Shown here: positions 8,339-16,825 of the stretch, piece by piece
How positions within the stretch are numbered: position 1 is the stretch's first letter
Layout of the letters: the number at the start of each line of letters is the position of its first letter
NCBI RefSeq assembly: GCF_014925405.1
Contig: NZ_AQHJ01000020.1
Coordinates: 24,988-88,987, forward strand
DNA length: 64,000 bases
Reading direction: 5' to 3'
Origin: Pseudoalteromonas ulvae UL12
Lineage (GTDB): Bacteria > Pseudomonadota > Gammaproteobacteria > Enterobacterales > Alteromonadaceae
The notes under the pieces: generated by a model
Database searches by the model: none
The model's input: only the letters and a program-made list of their open reading frames with translations
Told to the model about the DNA's origin: nothing
Translations under genes and position numbers: made by a program

Positions 8339-10078
8339 ATGAATCAAGTCGCATTAAGTACAGTAAAAACGAGCAATCCGGTAGCTCCTCTTTCAGTATA
8401 TAATCAAGAATTATTTTCTGAAATATCCCTAGACCCTTCTGGGCACACATTAAAATCTGTTATCAATAATAACAGCAACCTAAAACAAGCCCTCACAATT
8501 CGAGAAACCGGTTTTATTTCTATTGATGTAAATAAAACAATGATAAACCTGATCCAGGTGAGCGATTTACTTAGGATGGCCTATGCTGGTTCAAGAGGTC
8601 TGCCATGTTCAACGCCGATCCTGGGTATGCAGAGTGACTATCAAGACTTAGTAAAAATGAGCATGGTAACGACAGGGGCATTTTTTAGAGCCAGTTTAAA
8701 TGCCGTCGAGTTTCATAACACGGCTGTCATGATGCTGGATGAAGCCATGAAACCAGAGAATGAAGATTCTAAAAAAGACTTAATAGCAGGTGCAATGGAA
8801 ATGCTTCAGGAGTGCAGGTCTGTCGCAACAGATATGGCTAAACATTGTGATAAGCTCATAACTAAGTGCGATGAATTGATCAAAGCTGCATCGAATTCAC
8901 TTCAAACTGCTAACAACGATTCAAATGCAACGCAAGCTGAAAAGAAAAAAATTATAGATAAAATCGCGGAAATGAAAGCAAAGCAGGCTGGTCTTCAGGC
9001 TGCACAGAACGAATATAAGCTTGCGATTGAAAAATATGACAAAGAGCAAAAACGGCTCGATGACAAAGCTGAAAAAGCTATGTGGGTAGAGTTTGGTGCG
9101 ACCATATTGTCTGGCTTAACTCAAGCTGCCGGAACCATCACTGCGGGACTTGTAGGCCAATCAGGAAAGACCGCGCCGCAACCAGTAACTCCCCAGAAAG
9201 ACCCATCTGCCTCTGAGCAACCAGCGGCCGAAGTGACACCTGAAGAGGTTCTTAAAAACAAAGAAGAAAAAGCCAAAAATCAAGCTGATATTACCAAAAA
9301 TGAGCAAGCGCTTAAAGATACTAAAAAGAAGCTAGATGATGTAAACAAAGAGATTGAATCAATTAAGGACAAAGATTCAGAAAAACTTAAAGTGGCAAAG
9401 GGGAAAAAGGAATTTTTAGAGAAAGATATTACTAATAAGAATAAGGACTTAGAAAATCTTTACAACACCAAAAAAGCGATTGATGATGCCGCTAAGTCGT
9501 TTTCCAACTCTTTGAATAAAGTTGCAGAAAGAGCTGGAACTAAGTCGGACTCATTTTCAGCCCGTGCTGAAGAAGCGGGTGAAAGAGCATACAAATTCAG
9601 ACAACTCAAAGCCGAAATGGCCGGTGAGCTTGAAAAAACAGTTGTAAACCTTGCGTCACTAAACATCAGTAATAATGATGTCGAAAAAACGCTGGCCTCT
9701 TTAGAAGTTGTGCTAGCGGTGCTTGGTAAAATTAAAACGTCATTCAGTAATACAAAAGTTTTTTGGGAAGGAGTTCAAGCGCACTGTAATGCGCTATCGA
9801 CTGCAGGAAAGTCTATCGAAAAGCTAGTGATAACAATCAAAGTGCCCTCCATGCAACAGAAAATAATGAGCGACATAGAAAATACAACCATAGGCTGGAT
9901 GTCTTTAGCGTACATAAACTATCGCGCATATAACGCGATGAAAGAGGCTGGGGCTAAAGTGGATGAAGCCATGAGTAATATCCCAGGCGCCGAAGAGTGT
10001 ACAGAGATAGTCAACAGGCTTTCGCAAAGTATTTTGTCTCAACTCAAGGCTGAACATGCCACGAACTCTGAAAAGTAG
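8339..10078 (+). CDS. Putative alpha-helical pore-forming toxin component (large)
   Basis: The ATG at 8339 has AAGGAA before it; an upstream frame extension to 8306 lacks a good site. The 579-residue product is almost entirely helical, with long coiled coils (about 150-250 and 300-400, Lys/Glu/Ala rich). A single hydrophobic hairpin-like segment (FGATILSGLTQAAGTITAGL, about 251-270) lies between them, as in the ClyA/Hbl/Nhe/Mak/Xax group of alpha-pore-forming toxins. There is no signal peptide. The C-terminal part holds KVFWEGVQAH and a helical GWMSLAYINYRAY region, matching a similar block in the next gene. A Pro/Gln/Glu-rich linker sits near 280-305. The family assignment is from architecture, not a search. 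Likely partner of the 403-residue protein. Confidence 0.55.
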   Translation: MNQVALSTVKTSNPVAPLSVYNQELFSEISLDPSGHTLKSVINNNSNLKQALTIRETGFISIDVNKTMINLIQVSDLLRMAYAGSRGLPCSTPILGMQSDYQDLVKMSMVTTGAFFRASLNAVEFHNTAVMMLDEAMKPENEDSKKDLIAGAMEMLQECRSVATDMAKHCDKLITKCDELIKAASNSLQTANNDSNATQAEKKKIIDKIAEMKAKQAGLQAAQNEYKLAIEKYDKEQKRLDDKAEKAMWVEFGATILSGLTQAAGTITAGLVGQSGKTAPQPVTPQKDPSASEQPAAEVTPEEVLKNKEEKAKNQADITKNEQALKDTKKKLDDVNKEIESIKDKDSEKLKVAKGKKEFLEKDITNKNKDLENLYNTKKAIDDAAKSFSNSLNKVAERAGTKSDSFSARAEEAGERAYKFRQLKAEMAGELEKTVVNLASLNISNNDVEKTLASLEVVLAVLGKIKTSFSNTKVFWEGVQAHCNALSTAGKSIEKLVITIKVPSMQQKIMSDIENTTIGWMSLAYINYRAYNAMKEAGAKVDEAMSNIPGAEECTEIVNRLSQSILSQLKAEHATNSEK

Positions 10079-10234
10079 TTAAACGTACTTCTGTGGGGTA
10101 ATAGATCAATAAATCCAATGTTGGTTTAACAAGTTGTAGCGTCGTGGGCAAGGCAATTAGCTCAAAAAGCCCGGAAAAAGACCTCTGGTACCCCTCATTT
10201 CTTTTTCTCATGATTAATAGGAGTAAACCACCCC

Positions 10235-11446
10235 ATGCAAAGCGATCTAGAACTCACAGCAACAACAGATATTGCTAAAACCACCAATATCAGCTTCTCT
10301 GATTTAACAAAAATAGGAAGCGATTTAAGTGGCGAAACATTAAATCATTTTTTATCTAACAACCCAGAAATTAAAGAGCAGATTGAAAATATAGAAAATG
10401 CCACTCAACCTGTTAGTCTCTCTAAATATTGTTTGCCTTTAGATAAATGCGTCACTGAACTCAGTGACGTCAATGCCATTCCCGTCGTCATTGCAACTAT
10501 ATTTTCTGAAGTCGCAGATGTCGTTAAGCAGTCGATCAGTTTAATCTCGCGCACAGGGGAGGATGTTACGTTTTTTCGAGATGCTTCTTTAGAGTGTGTG
10601 ACACATCATGCAAATGCACTGAGGATAGTTCAGTCAGAAACCAATAAAATTACATTGCATCTAAATGAAGCAGATGTTGAATATATTTTGCAAAGAATAG
10701 ACGAATGCAAATCGATAACCTCTCAATTTGCTAGTAAATACAAGCAATTGTCAAATGATGCACAAGCCTTAATTGATGCGGTGAGAGCTGCGTTAAATAA
10801 AGCGTCCAGCAAACTTACTTACTCGACAGAACAAAGTCGAGAATTGAAACAAAACCTAGATAAGCTAGAGTCTGATATTAAAAAAATGGAAGAAAGTAAC
10901 AGGCAGAATTGGCAAAATTTACGTGATATTAGAGCTAAAAAACCTGCAGATAGAAGGAACTTCTTTACCAGTATTTGGCCTGGACAAACAAGCGCAGACA
11001 GAGACTATAAGCGAGCTGTTGCGCAAAAAAAACGCCATATTGAAGAGATCACAGAAAAGATACGTTCAAAGGAGACCGATTTAGAAAAGCGAAGACAAGA
11101 AAAGAAAACACAGCAAACTAAGCTTGCTATTTCTAATAGTGTAATACACTTACTATCTGACACCTTGCTCATTACGGGGGTTCTTAAAACAGTCATATCT
11201 GATACGAATTTGTTCTGGGAAGATCTGAATGCTCAATTAGAGTTTCAAAGTAATCGTGTTCGCATGCAGGAAATCAAAATCTATACCAAAAATACAGCTA
11301 TCATCCATGCCAGTGTAAGAGAAGGGGCTTTGTATTGGATAGCGATGAGCCATATTTATTTTAATTCAGAAGAAGTGGTAAAAAGTACACTCAACAAAGC
11401 CGTCGACTCACTGATTGATGCAGCTAAAAAATTATGGCCCTTTTAA
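10235..11446 (+). CDS. Putative alpha-helical pore-forming toxin component (small)
   Basis: A 403-residue helical protein starting at ATG 10235 behind AGGAG. It resembles the preceding protein in plan: an N-terminal segment with DLSGETLNHFLSNN (compare DPSGHTLKSVINNN), central coiled coil (about 180-300), then NLFWEDLNAQLEFQ and a C-terminal YWIAMSHIYF block. It lacks the long hydrophobic hairpin of its neighbour; the middle instead holds FFTSIWPGQTSADRD. That difference suggests a two-component toxin in which the larger protein inserts into the membrane and this one assists, as in XaxAB or Mak-type systems. That is an inference. No signal peptide is seen, so release would need lysis or a dedicated route. 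Confidence 0.5.
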   Translation: MQSDLELTATTDIAKTTNISFSDLTKIGSDLSGETLNHFLSNNPEIKEQIENIENATQPVSLSKYCLPLDKCVTELSDVNAIPVVIATIFSEVADVVKQSISLISRTGEDVTFFRDASLECVTHHANALRIVQSETNKITLHLNEADVEYILQRIDECKSITSQFASKYKQLSNDAQALIDAVRAALNKASSKLTYSTEQSRELKQNLDKLESDIKKMEESNRQNWQNLRDIRAKKPADRRNFFTSIWPGQTSADRDYKRAVAQKKRHIEEITEKIRSKETDLEKRRQEKKTQQTKLAISNSVIHLLSDTLLITGVLKTVISDTNLFWEDLNAQLEFQSNRVRMQEIKIYTKNTAIIHASVREGALYWIAMSHIYFNSEEVVKSTLNKAVDSLIDAAKKLWPF

Positions 11447-11564
11447 GCGCCCGTGAAGGTTCTGTCGCAACTTGTTCAACGTGATATGTTCTTCACAGAC
11501 ATTTGGCACTCTGCGCCCTCCGTTGCAAATAAGATCCACTCAGGAATAATATAAGGAATAATAA

Positions 11565-13331
11565 ATGTCAAAAATATCAAGCAGCCTACTGTTGGATTTA
11601 TACGATAAACTTGCTCAATTTTATATTGTGTCGACAGAAAGTTTGACAAACAAAACTTTCAATATAGGTACTGCGCATGTTAACGATCCTGAAAGTTTTA
11701 TCTTGTCGAACTGTATCACCGGAAAAAACATAAATCCTTTAATAAATGGACTAAGCCAAATACAGATTAAAGATGAAGATAGTTATTTTATTGATCTTAT
11801 GCATCTTGGTGTGTCACCTCAACAGTCAATCTCAGAGATGTTTTGCCATTCATTCCGCGAATGGCTTGCTCCCCATGTTCGCGGTAAAAAACTTGTCGTT
11901 CGTTATTTGTTTGGTTGCCAAAGTAAAGTTACGGATATCAATAATGACAGAGGCGCTAAGCTATTAGCCAGGTTGGTCACTGAACTAGGTGGTCAATTTT
12001 ATGTTGCTGTATTTAACGGATCAGTCGCCAGTCATAAACTGACCGATAAACTTAAATTTATTAACTTGGATTTACAAATATTAAGTGGTGAAGCTGACCA
12101 TCCCATTGGAGGCTGGAACCACGCAAAGATGATTGCCGTTAATGATATTGCAGCTATAACAGGTGGTCACAATTTCTGGGATGATTACTTTGCTAAGGAA
12201 AATGACCCCGTCAAAGTTGCAGATACTTCATTGCTACTACATGGTGGGGGACCCACACAAGCGGCGCATAGTTTTGCCGACCACTTATGGAAATGCATCG
12301 AAACCGAACTGCCTGCTCAAAGCTCATTGCATATATTTCAAAACAATGCTTTTGTCACCACGACCGATGTTCCATTTTACAATACGCCACCAAAGCCGAA
12401 TAAAAATGAGCCGAAAGCACATAACCAAGTGCAATACTTATCAGTCGGTAAACTAGGGGCTATTGATCTTTACGAGACTTTATTTTGGAAGGATTTTATA
12501 TCATTAGGAAATTTAGGCGCTTCTGTCTATTGGGAAGATGTCGCTGTTCCTCAACATATAGTGGCACATCTGCTGTCTGAGGAATTGGAAAAAACAATTG
12601 AACTAGCATCTAGAAACGCCGTTTTTTCTACCTTATTACTTAATCGGTTATATAATGATTATGCAAACGATTTAAGCAATGTTGATGCGGCTGAACGCTT
12701 TATTAAATCCTGTCAAAAGATAATGAACAGGGAAAACCCAAACCCGCATGACTCAAGTATCTATGTACGAAATGCCATCACCCGACAGGCAAGAGCCTCA
12801 ATAAAGGTATCCCAGCAAAAGTTGGCTTTGCCGTTTTCTGAACTGGGGCAGCACGCTGAGGTTATTTTACCTTATCTAAATGCGAAATCTGAAGACGGCC
12901 TTTGGGCAGTTGATTATTTGTTTTCTGTTGGCGATGCGTTACTCAATAATTACAACCAAGATTCAATAATTTCTGTACAAATATTACTGTCAACAAGTAA
13001 AGGGGACAGTGGTTACAAAGACAGTTTAGGAATAGCTAAAACCAAACGAGTTTTAAGAAATATTTTACGCGCATTATGTAAAGACTCAAAAATTGCCGAT
13101 ACATTAGTTAATCAGAATGTTGAATTTAAAGAACTAGATTTCGATAACCTTACTTTAAACCACAGTAAGTTCTGGCTGATTGACGATACCTATTGTTATC
13201 TGGGTTCAGACAATATTTATCCTGGTTTTTTACAAGAGTATGGCTATGTATTAAAAGTAAACGGTGACAATAATCGGGAAGTCAAGGCAGCGATAACTAA
13301 GTACTGGAACAGTTACTGGCTCTGTTTGTAG
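11565..13331 (+). CDS. Phospholipase D superfamily protein with two HKD motifs
   Basis: The product has 588 residues and no signal peptide. Two catalytic HKD boxes are present: NHAKMIAVND (His about 186, Lys 188) followed by TGGHNFWDDYF, and NHSKFWLIDD (His about 533, Lys 535) followed by LGSDNIYPG. In this superfamily the paired boxes form one active site that attacks phosphodiester bonds through a phosphohistidine, so the enzyme should be active on phospholipids or nucleic acids. AAGGAA precedes the ATG. Position between two toxin-like genes and a regulator suggests a membrane-attacking partner or an effector of the same locus. Substrate cannot be read from the sequence. Confidence 0.8.
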   Translation: MSKISSSLLLDLYDKLAQFYIVSTESLTNKTFNIGTAHVNDPESFILSNCITGKNINPLINGLSQIQIKDEDSYFIDLMHLGVSPQQSISEMFCHSFREWLAPHVRGKKLVVRYLFGCQSKVTDINNDRGAKLLARLVTELGGQFYVAVFNGSVASHKLTDKLKFINLDLQILSGEADHPIGGWNHAKMIAVNDIAAITGGHNFWDDYFAKENDPVKVADTSLLLHGGGPTQAAHSFADHLWKCIETELPAQSSLHIFQNNAFVTTTDVPFYNTPPKPNKNEPKAHNQVQYLSVGKLGAIDLYETLFWKDFISLGNLGASVYWEDVAVPQHIVAHLLSEELEKTIELASRNAVFSTLLLNRLYNDYANDLSNVDAAERFIKSCQKIMNRENPNPHDSSIYVRNAITRQARASIKVSQQKLALPFSELGQHAEVILPYLNAKSEDGLWAVDYLFSVGDALLNNYNQDSIISVQILLSTSKGDSGYKDSLGIAKTKRVLRNILRALCKDSKIADTLVNQNVEFKELDFDNLTLNHSKFWLIDDTYCYLGSDNIYPGFLQEYGYVLKVNGDNNREVKAAITKYWNSYWLCL

Positions 13332-13365
13332 GAGGGCGTTCAAAAGCAATTTAAAGGGTGCAATA

Positions 13366-14190
13366 GTGAGAAACAAAAATAGTCATTTGCTGGTGGATTT
13401 TAATCATAAATTATCGTTAGCTGGAACATTCGAAGAAGCCATAAAATTAACGGAAGAAACCCTAAAATTTCATTTCGGGATAAAAGGCATCTTTTATGGA
13501 ATTTCATTTGATCCGCAACATACATTTGAAACAGAAGAGCGTCGTAAATCCATAGCTGACGCGAATAAAAAAACGAAGTGTTCAGGCTCGGCAATTTCGC
13601 GTATAAAATTCTCTTCGACGTATTATGATGAATGGAATTTTGCTATAGAAACTAACCCAGAATTATTTGAATGTGTTTCATTTGATTGTTTGATAAATAA
13701 AAAGCGCGATGTTCTTTGGCAAGATCTCCATCATTTTTTGACAGACAAAACTGCCAAACGTGAGCGCAAATTGAACGATTGCATGGGGGGGTCACTTATG
13801 GATAATGGTATTACTTTGCAATGTAACTTTCACGAGATGCAGCCCTATCCAAGTGTCTTTGGCCTAAACGCTGGGCTACATGATAAAACAGGTTTTGCTA
13901 AGCAGTGGGCAGAGCAGCATCAAATCATCCGCCGAATAGTCAACGAGTTTGACGCGGCTGTGAGGCAAAACCATCTTGAAAATTGGTGTGGGTTATCAAA
14001 AAGCGAACTTGAAATCCTGAAGCTTGGTCGTAGCTACGATATAAGTGAAATCGCCTTACTTAGACACAGAAGCGAAAATACTATAAAAAAACAAATCAGC
14101 TCAATTAAATCGAAACTCAAAGCCAATAATCTTCAGTCTGCCTATCTACATGCCCTCACGGTCGGATTAATCAAGCCCGAGTTATATTAG
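13366..14190 (+). CDS. LuxR-family transcriptional regulator
   Basis: This 274-residue protein uses a GTG start at 13366, 35 bases after the PLD gene. The C-terminal 65 residues form a LuxR-type helix-turn-helix (LSKSELEILKLGRSYDISEIALLRHRSENTIKKQISSIKSKL, read in pieces). The N-terminal part could be a ligand-binding domain of the autoinducer type (residues about 15-170), but no acyl-homoserine lactone synthase gene is in view, so this is a solo regulator at best. It is the last gene of the toxin locus and may control it through the palindrome at 8217-8242. Confidence 0.75.
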   Translation: MRNKNSHLLVDFNHKLSLAGTFEEAIKLTEETLKFHFGIKGIFYGISFDPQHTFETEERRKSIADANKKTKCSGSAISRIKFSSTYYDEWNFAIETNPELFECVSFDCLINKKRDVLWQDLHHFLTDKTAKRERKLNDCMGGSLMDNGITLQCNFHEMQPYPSVFGLNAGLHDKTGFAKQWAEQHQIIRRIVNEFDAAVRQNHLENWCGLSKSELEILKLGRSYDISEIALLRHRSENTIKKQISSIKSKLKANNLQSAYLHALTVGLIKPELY

Positions 14191-14311
14191 CTCAACATGG
14201 TAGTGATTATTTCAAAAAGCAAGTGTTGACTACACGGGTGTAACGTATTATCTTTTTAATGTGCTCATGATAAGTCAATCTATACTCATAAGCGTCAATC
14301 CAAATAGTTGG

Positions 14312-14344
14312 CCCCAGAATAGAAATATTCTGGGGTTTGTTCTT
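14312..14344 (+). terminator. Strong intrinsic terminator after the toxin locus
   Basis: CCCCAGAATA (14312-14321), a GAAA tetraloop, then the exact complement TATTCTGGGG (14326-14335), followed by TTTGTTCTT. The 10-bp perfect stem, stable tetraloop and U-rich tail are typical of a Rho-independent terminator closing the 8.3-14.2 kb locus. Confidence 0.85.
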
Positions 14345-14472
14345 ATCAATTACTCAAAAATTTTATTACCCAAAATGTGCATTGCTAGTACATCCTTTTA
14401 GTTCCAACTCACTCATTCGAGCATTCTTTTTTACTAGTTTACATTTGCACAACCTGACAAAGGGATCATGTT

Positions 14473-14742
14473 ATGTGGTTTGTCACCAATACAACAATAC
14501 CACCTAAGTTTTATAGGCCAGATACAGACTTAATCTTGGTAACTACAATAGAGTGGATTACTGAACAAAATGATGAATCAGGCAATATAGTGTGGCGAGG
14601 CTCACCGACTATCAAAAATAATCAACAAGCAATTCATGCCTTGTATACGGTAGGTGTAAAAGGCTATCGTACAAAAGATGACGCAAAAAAATTCGCTAAG
14701 ACAATGGGTATCAAAACATGGAAATATCTTAGCTTAAAATAA
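14473..14742 (+). CDS. Small unknown protein
   Basis: An 89-residue protein with AAAGGGA about seven bases before the ATG. It contains two Trp-bearing segments (TTIEWITEQ, GNIVWRGSP) and a basic C-terminal half (GYRTKDDAKKFAKTMG). No signal peptide or membrane segment. No family recognised. It is convergent with the Mrr-like gene on the other strand, with about 30 bases between them. Confidence 0.5.
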   Translation: MWFVTNTTIPPKFYRPDTDLILVTTIEWITEQNDESGNIVWRGSPTIKNNQQAIHALYTVGVKGYRTKDDAKKFAKTMGIKTWKYLSLK

Positions 14743-14771
14743 ATTAAGATGGATTAAGGATATATAAGTTC

Positions 14772-15326
14772 TCAACCAGCTGATAAAAGCATAATCAACT
14801 TATCTCCACTAACAAGCTTGACCTGTGTGTTTTGCAATATTGATTTACTCATATCGCCCGTTTTACCGCTATGAACAAATAACCCTTTAACACCATGGCG
14901 ACCACATAGCTCGATAAAAGCCGCGACATGTTTTGGATTAACGTAATTTGAATACTTTTTTGCCTGAATGAAGTAGGTTGTTCCTTTAATCATAACTTTC
15001 CCATCCACGCCACCGTCATGTGTATACCGGTTACCCCGGATAATCTTATGACCCTGACGCTGAAGGGCCGTTAAAATCATCTCTTCGAAAACATATGGGT
15101 TTACTGCGATACGCAAAAATGAGATTTTGCCTGAAAAACTATCAATTTCATTCAATCTTTTTAGTTTCTTAGAAGCAACTTTGATGTACTTCTTTTTCTT
15201 AGCTGAATAGCGATTTTTACTTGGAATTAATACGTACAAGCACAGTAAAAATAGAATAAATCCGATCGGTACAGAGTAGGACTCAAAGACATCTAAATCA
15301 ATTGAATTCAGGAAGTCATTAAGCAT
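14772..15326 (-). CDS. Membrane-anchored Mrr-like restriction endonuclease
   Basis: This 184-residue protein has one membrane segment near the N terminus (about 18-35, VPIGFILFLLCLYVLIP), a basic stretch (SAKKKKYIKV) and a C-terminal Mrr_cat-type PD-(D/E)XK nuclease domain. Visible motif residues are the DGGVDG loop (Asp near 104 and 108) and the QAKKY strand (Gln 121, Lys 123), with helix FEEMILTALQRQGH before them. Mrr-type nucleases cut modified or foreign DNA. A membrane-tethered form is often met on integrative elements. It is the last gene of a three-gene operon with the Tus-like gene; only four bases separate it from the preceding stop. Confidence 0.75.
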   Translation of the reverse strand: MLNDFLNSIDLDVFESYSVPIGFILFLLCLYVLIPSKNRYSAKKKKYIKVASKKLKRLNEIDSFSGKISFLRIAVNPYVFEEMILTALQRQGHKIIRGNRYTHDGGVDGKVMIKGTTYFIQAKKYSNYVNPKHVAAFIELCGRHGVKGLFVHSGKTGDMSKSILQNTQVKLVSGDKLIMLLSAG

Positions 15327-15330
15327 AAGA

Positions 15331-15843
15331 CTACTTACCTTTTATACTTATTTGATTCAATCGGGCAAGCAGGGGGAGCACATCACCAGGCGTCAACTGA
15401 CCATGGAATCCGTCTCGATTCCAAAGACGGATCAATACAGATAGAGCGAACAAACTTAACTCATGCAATTCGAGTGGGTTATTTACAAATCCACTTTTCA
15501 CCACAGGGGCTGCAGAATTTCCCTCAACCTTCTTTGTAGAAAACACGTTGAGATTTCGCTCTTCATTCCATTGGATCTTCAGAAGAACCCCTCCAGCTGA
15601 GGGATGGCTAAATTCCCGTTTGTAACCATGTAAAACAGAAACAAGAGACACTAAATCTGCATCCGAAACGGATACCTTTGTTTCAAGATCATTAGCGAAT
15701 TTTTGATTATCTGGATCCCAACATACAAAACTGACAGATAGAGCCGGGCGTTTATTTTGCTCACCGATTGTTGTTTCCGTGAATGTTAATTTAAAGCGCT
15801 TTGGTATGATTAACCGGCGACTAAAAATTTGATTATTTTGCAT
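15331..15843 (-). CDS. Unknown middle gene of the Tus/Mrr operon
   Basis: A 170-residue protein whose start overlaps the end of the Tus-like gene by 11 bases, a sign of translational coupling. It is rich in beta-strand-like segments (RFKLTFTETTIG, PALSVSFVCWD, GGVLLKIQWNEERNLNVFSTKK), followed by a helical C terminus (LHELSLFALSVLIRLWNRDGFHG). A nucleic-acid-binding beta-sheet fold is conceivable, but nothing specific is recognised. Its tight placement between a replication-terminator protein and a nuclease suggests a shared DNA-related role. Confidence 0.55.
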   Translation of the reverse strand: MQNNQIFSRRLIIPKRFKLTFTETTIGEQNKRPALSVSFVCWDPDNQKFANDLETKVSVSDADLVSLVSVLHGYKREFSHPSAGGVLLKIQWNEERNLNVFSTKKVEGNSAAPVVKSGFVNNPLELHELSLFALSVLIRLWNRDGFHGQLTPGDVLPLLARLNQISIKGK

Positions 15844-16762
15844 GCTCTTCTACTCCAAAAATGTTCAGTTTCTCTAAAATGAGAGGTCCTGATTTAAAGC
15901 TATTTAATTTTCGGGCCTTCACCTCATTGCGTTGATAGCTTTCTAACGCTGAGACCTTAACATCGTCCTGACCAAATAAAATAATAGGGGAGGAGACACT
16001 ACAAAATGACCGGGTACCGTCTTTAAAGTAGACAGATATCGCTGGTGCTACTGGTTTTTTTCGACGCATCCTAAATCGTGCATAAGTAGAGCGCCTAATT
16101 GAATCAATATCTGAAACAAATTGAGTTTGGGTTAAATCGGGATCAACCGATTTGGATAAATGCACTTTTAAGTTATCTTCAAGCAATTGAATAAGCTCTG
16201 ACTTGGTGAAAACTGTATTGTTGGTATCTCGCTTCCAGTGAAAGTTTAAGGAACGCAGTGGCTGACTGAAGTATTTCAACTCTCTTTTGGCAACAAGGCT
16301 AATTAGCATTGGGAAAATACTGTGCACCCACTCAAAATGCTCTCGTTTATTTGTGAGCTTAGCTCGCGCAGCCAAAATAACCCCAAACTCTCTTTTTGCT
16401 GTATTAAGTTCATTACACAATTGAATGAGCTCTTCGTCATGCGGGATAGAGATAAAACCAGGGAATTTTGGGACTATTTTAGTTGATTGGCCATCCTGCG
16501 CATAAAAGGCTCTTGCTGAAATTGCCTCTCGGAACAAAAGAGCCGCTTCTTCACCAACGTAAGGGGTGACAGCAATAGATTCAATATCGCGGTAAAGGCT
16601 TTCTTTTACGGACAGTTTCCCTTCTTCTTCTCTCGAAATAAGCGGGATATGGTACATTTGACAGTCAAAAAAAACAGCCTTATTCATCTTCAAAGCCAGC
16701 TCATTGGTTAACTGAACCATGACGGACATGAGCTCATTTAACTGAGCTTTATAAAGCTCCAT
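15833..16762 (-). CDS. tus: Tus-family replication terminus-binding protein
   Basis: This 309-residue protein has the same length as E. coli Tus and aligns with it by eye through most of the chain. Examples are HFEWVHSIFPMLISL (Tus FEWVHRHLPGLITL), LRSLNFHWKRD (LRFGWANKH), a basic RRKKPVAPAISVYFKDG (KRPVKVQPIARVWYKG), SSPIIL, and the C-terminal PLILEKLNIFG (PLRLIIPRLHLY). Tus binds Ter sites and blocks the replisome in one orientation. ATG 16762 follows GAGGAG. The context (Mrr-like nuclease, ATPase operon, no chromosomal replication genes) suggests a plasmid- or ICE-derived copy rather than the host fork trap. Identity is fairly secure; function on this element is inferred. Confidence 0.8.
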   Translation of the reverse strand: MELYKAQLNELMSVMVQLTNELALKMNKAVFFDCQMYHIPLISREEEGKLSVKESLYRDIESIAVTPYVGEEAALLFREAISARAFYAQDGQSTKIVPKFPGFISIPHDEELIQLCNELNTAKREFGVILAARAKLTNKREHFEWVHSIFPMLISLVAKRELKYFSQPLRSLNFHWKRDTNNTVFTKSELIQLLEDNLKVHLSKSVDPDLTQTQFVSDIDSIRRSTYARFRMRRKKPVAPAISVYFKDGTRSFCSVSSPIILFGQDDVKVSALESYQRNEVKARKLNSFKSGPLILEKLNIFGVEEHAK

Positions 16763-16790
16763 TGCGATCTCCTCACTTATGGATTACCAT

Positions 16791-16813
16791 ACTAATAATA
16801 CAACATAAGTATA
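16791..16813 (-). promoter_or_regulatory. Ter-like sequence in the tus promoter
   Basis: The plus strand carries TACAACATA at 16799-16807, identical to the core of E. coli Ter sites, with about 15 of 23 positions matching TerB overall. It lies about 30-50 bases upstream of the tus-like start and 20-35 bases upstream of the divergent gene. E. coli tus is autorepressed from a Ter site in its promoter, so this site could do the same here. The outer part of the consensus differs, so the homologue may have shifted specificity. Confidence 0.4.
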
Positions 16814-16825
16814 AAATAATAAATT

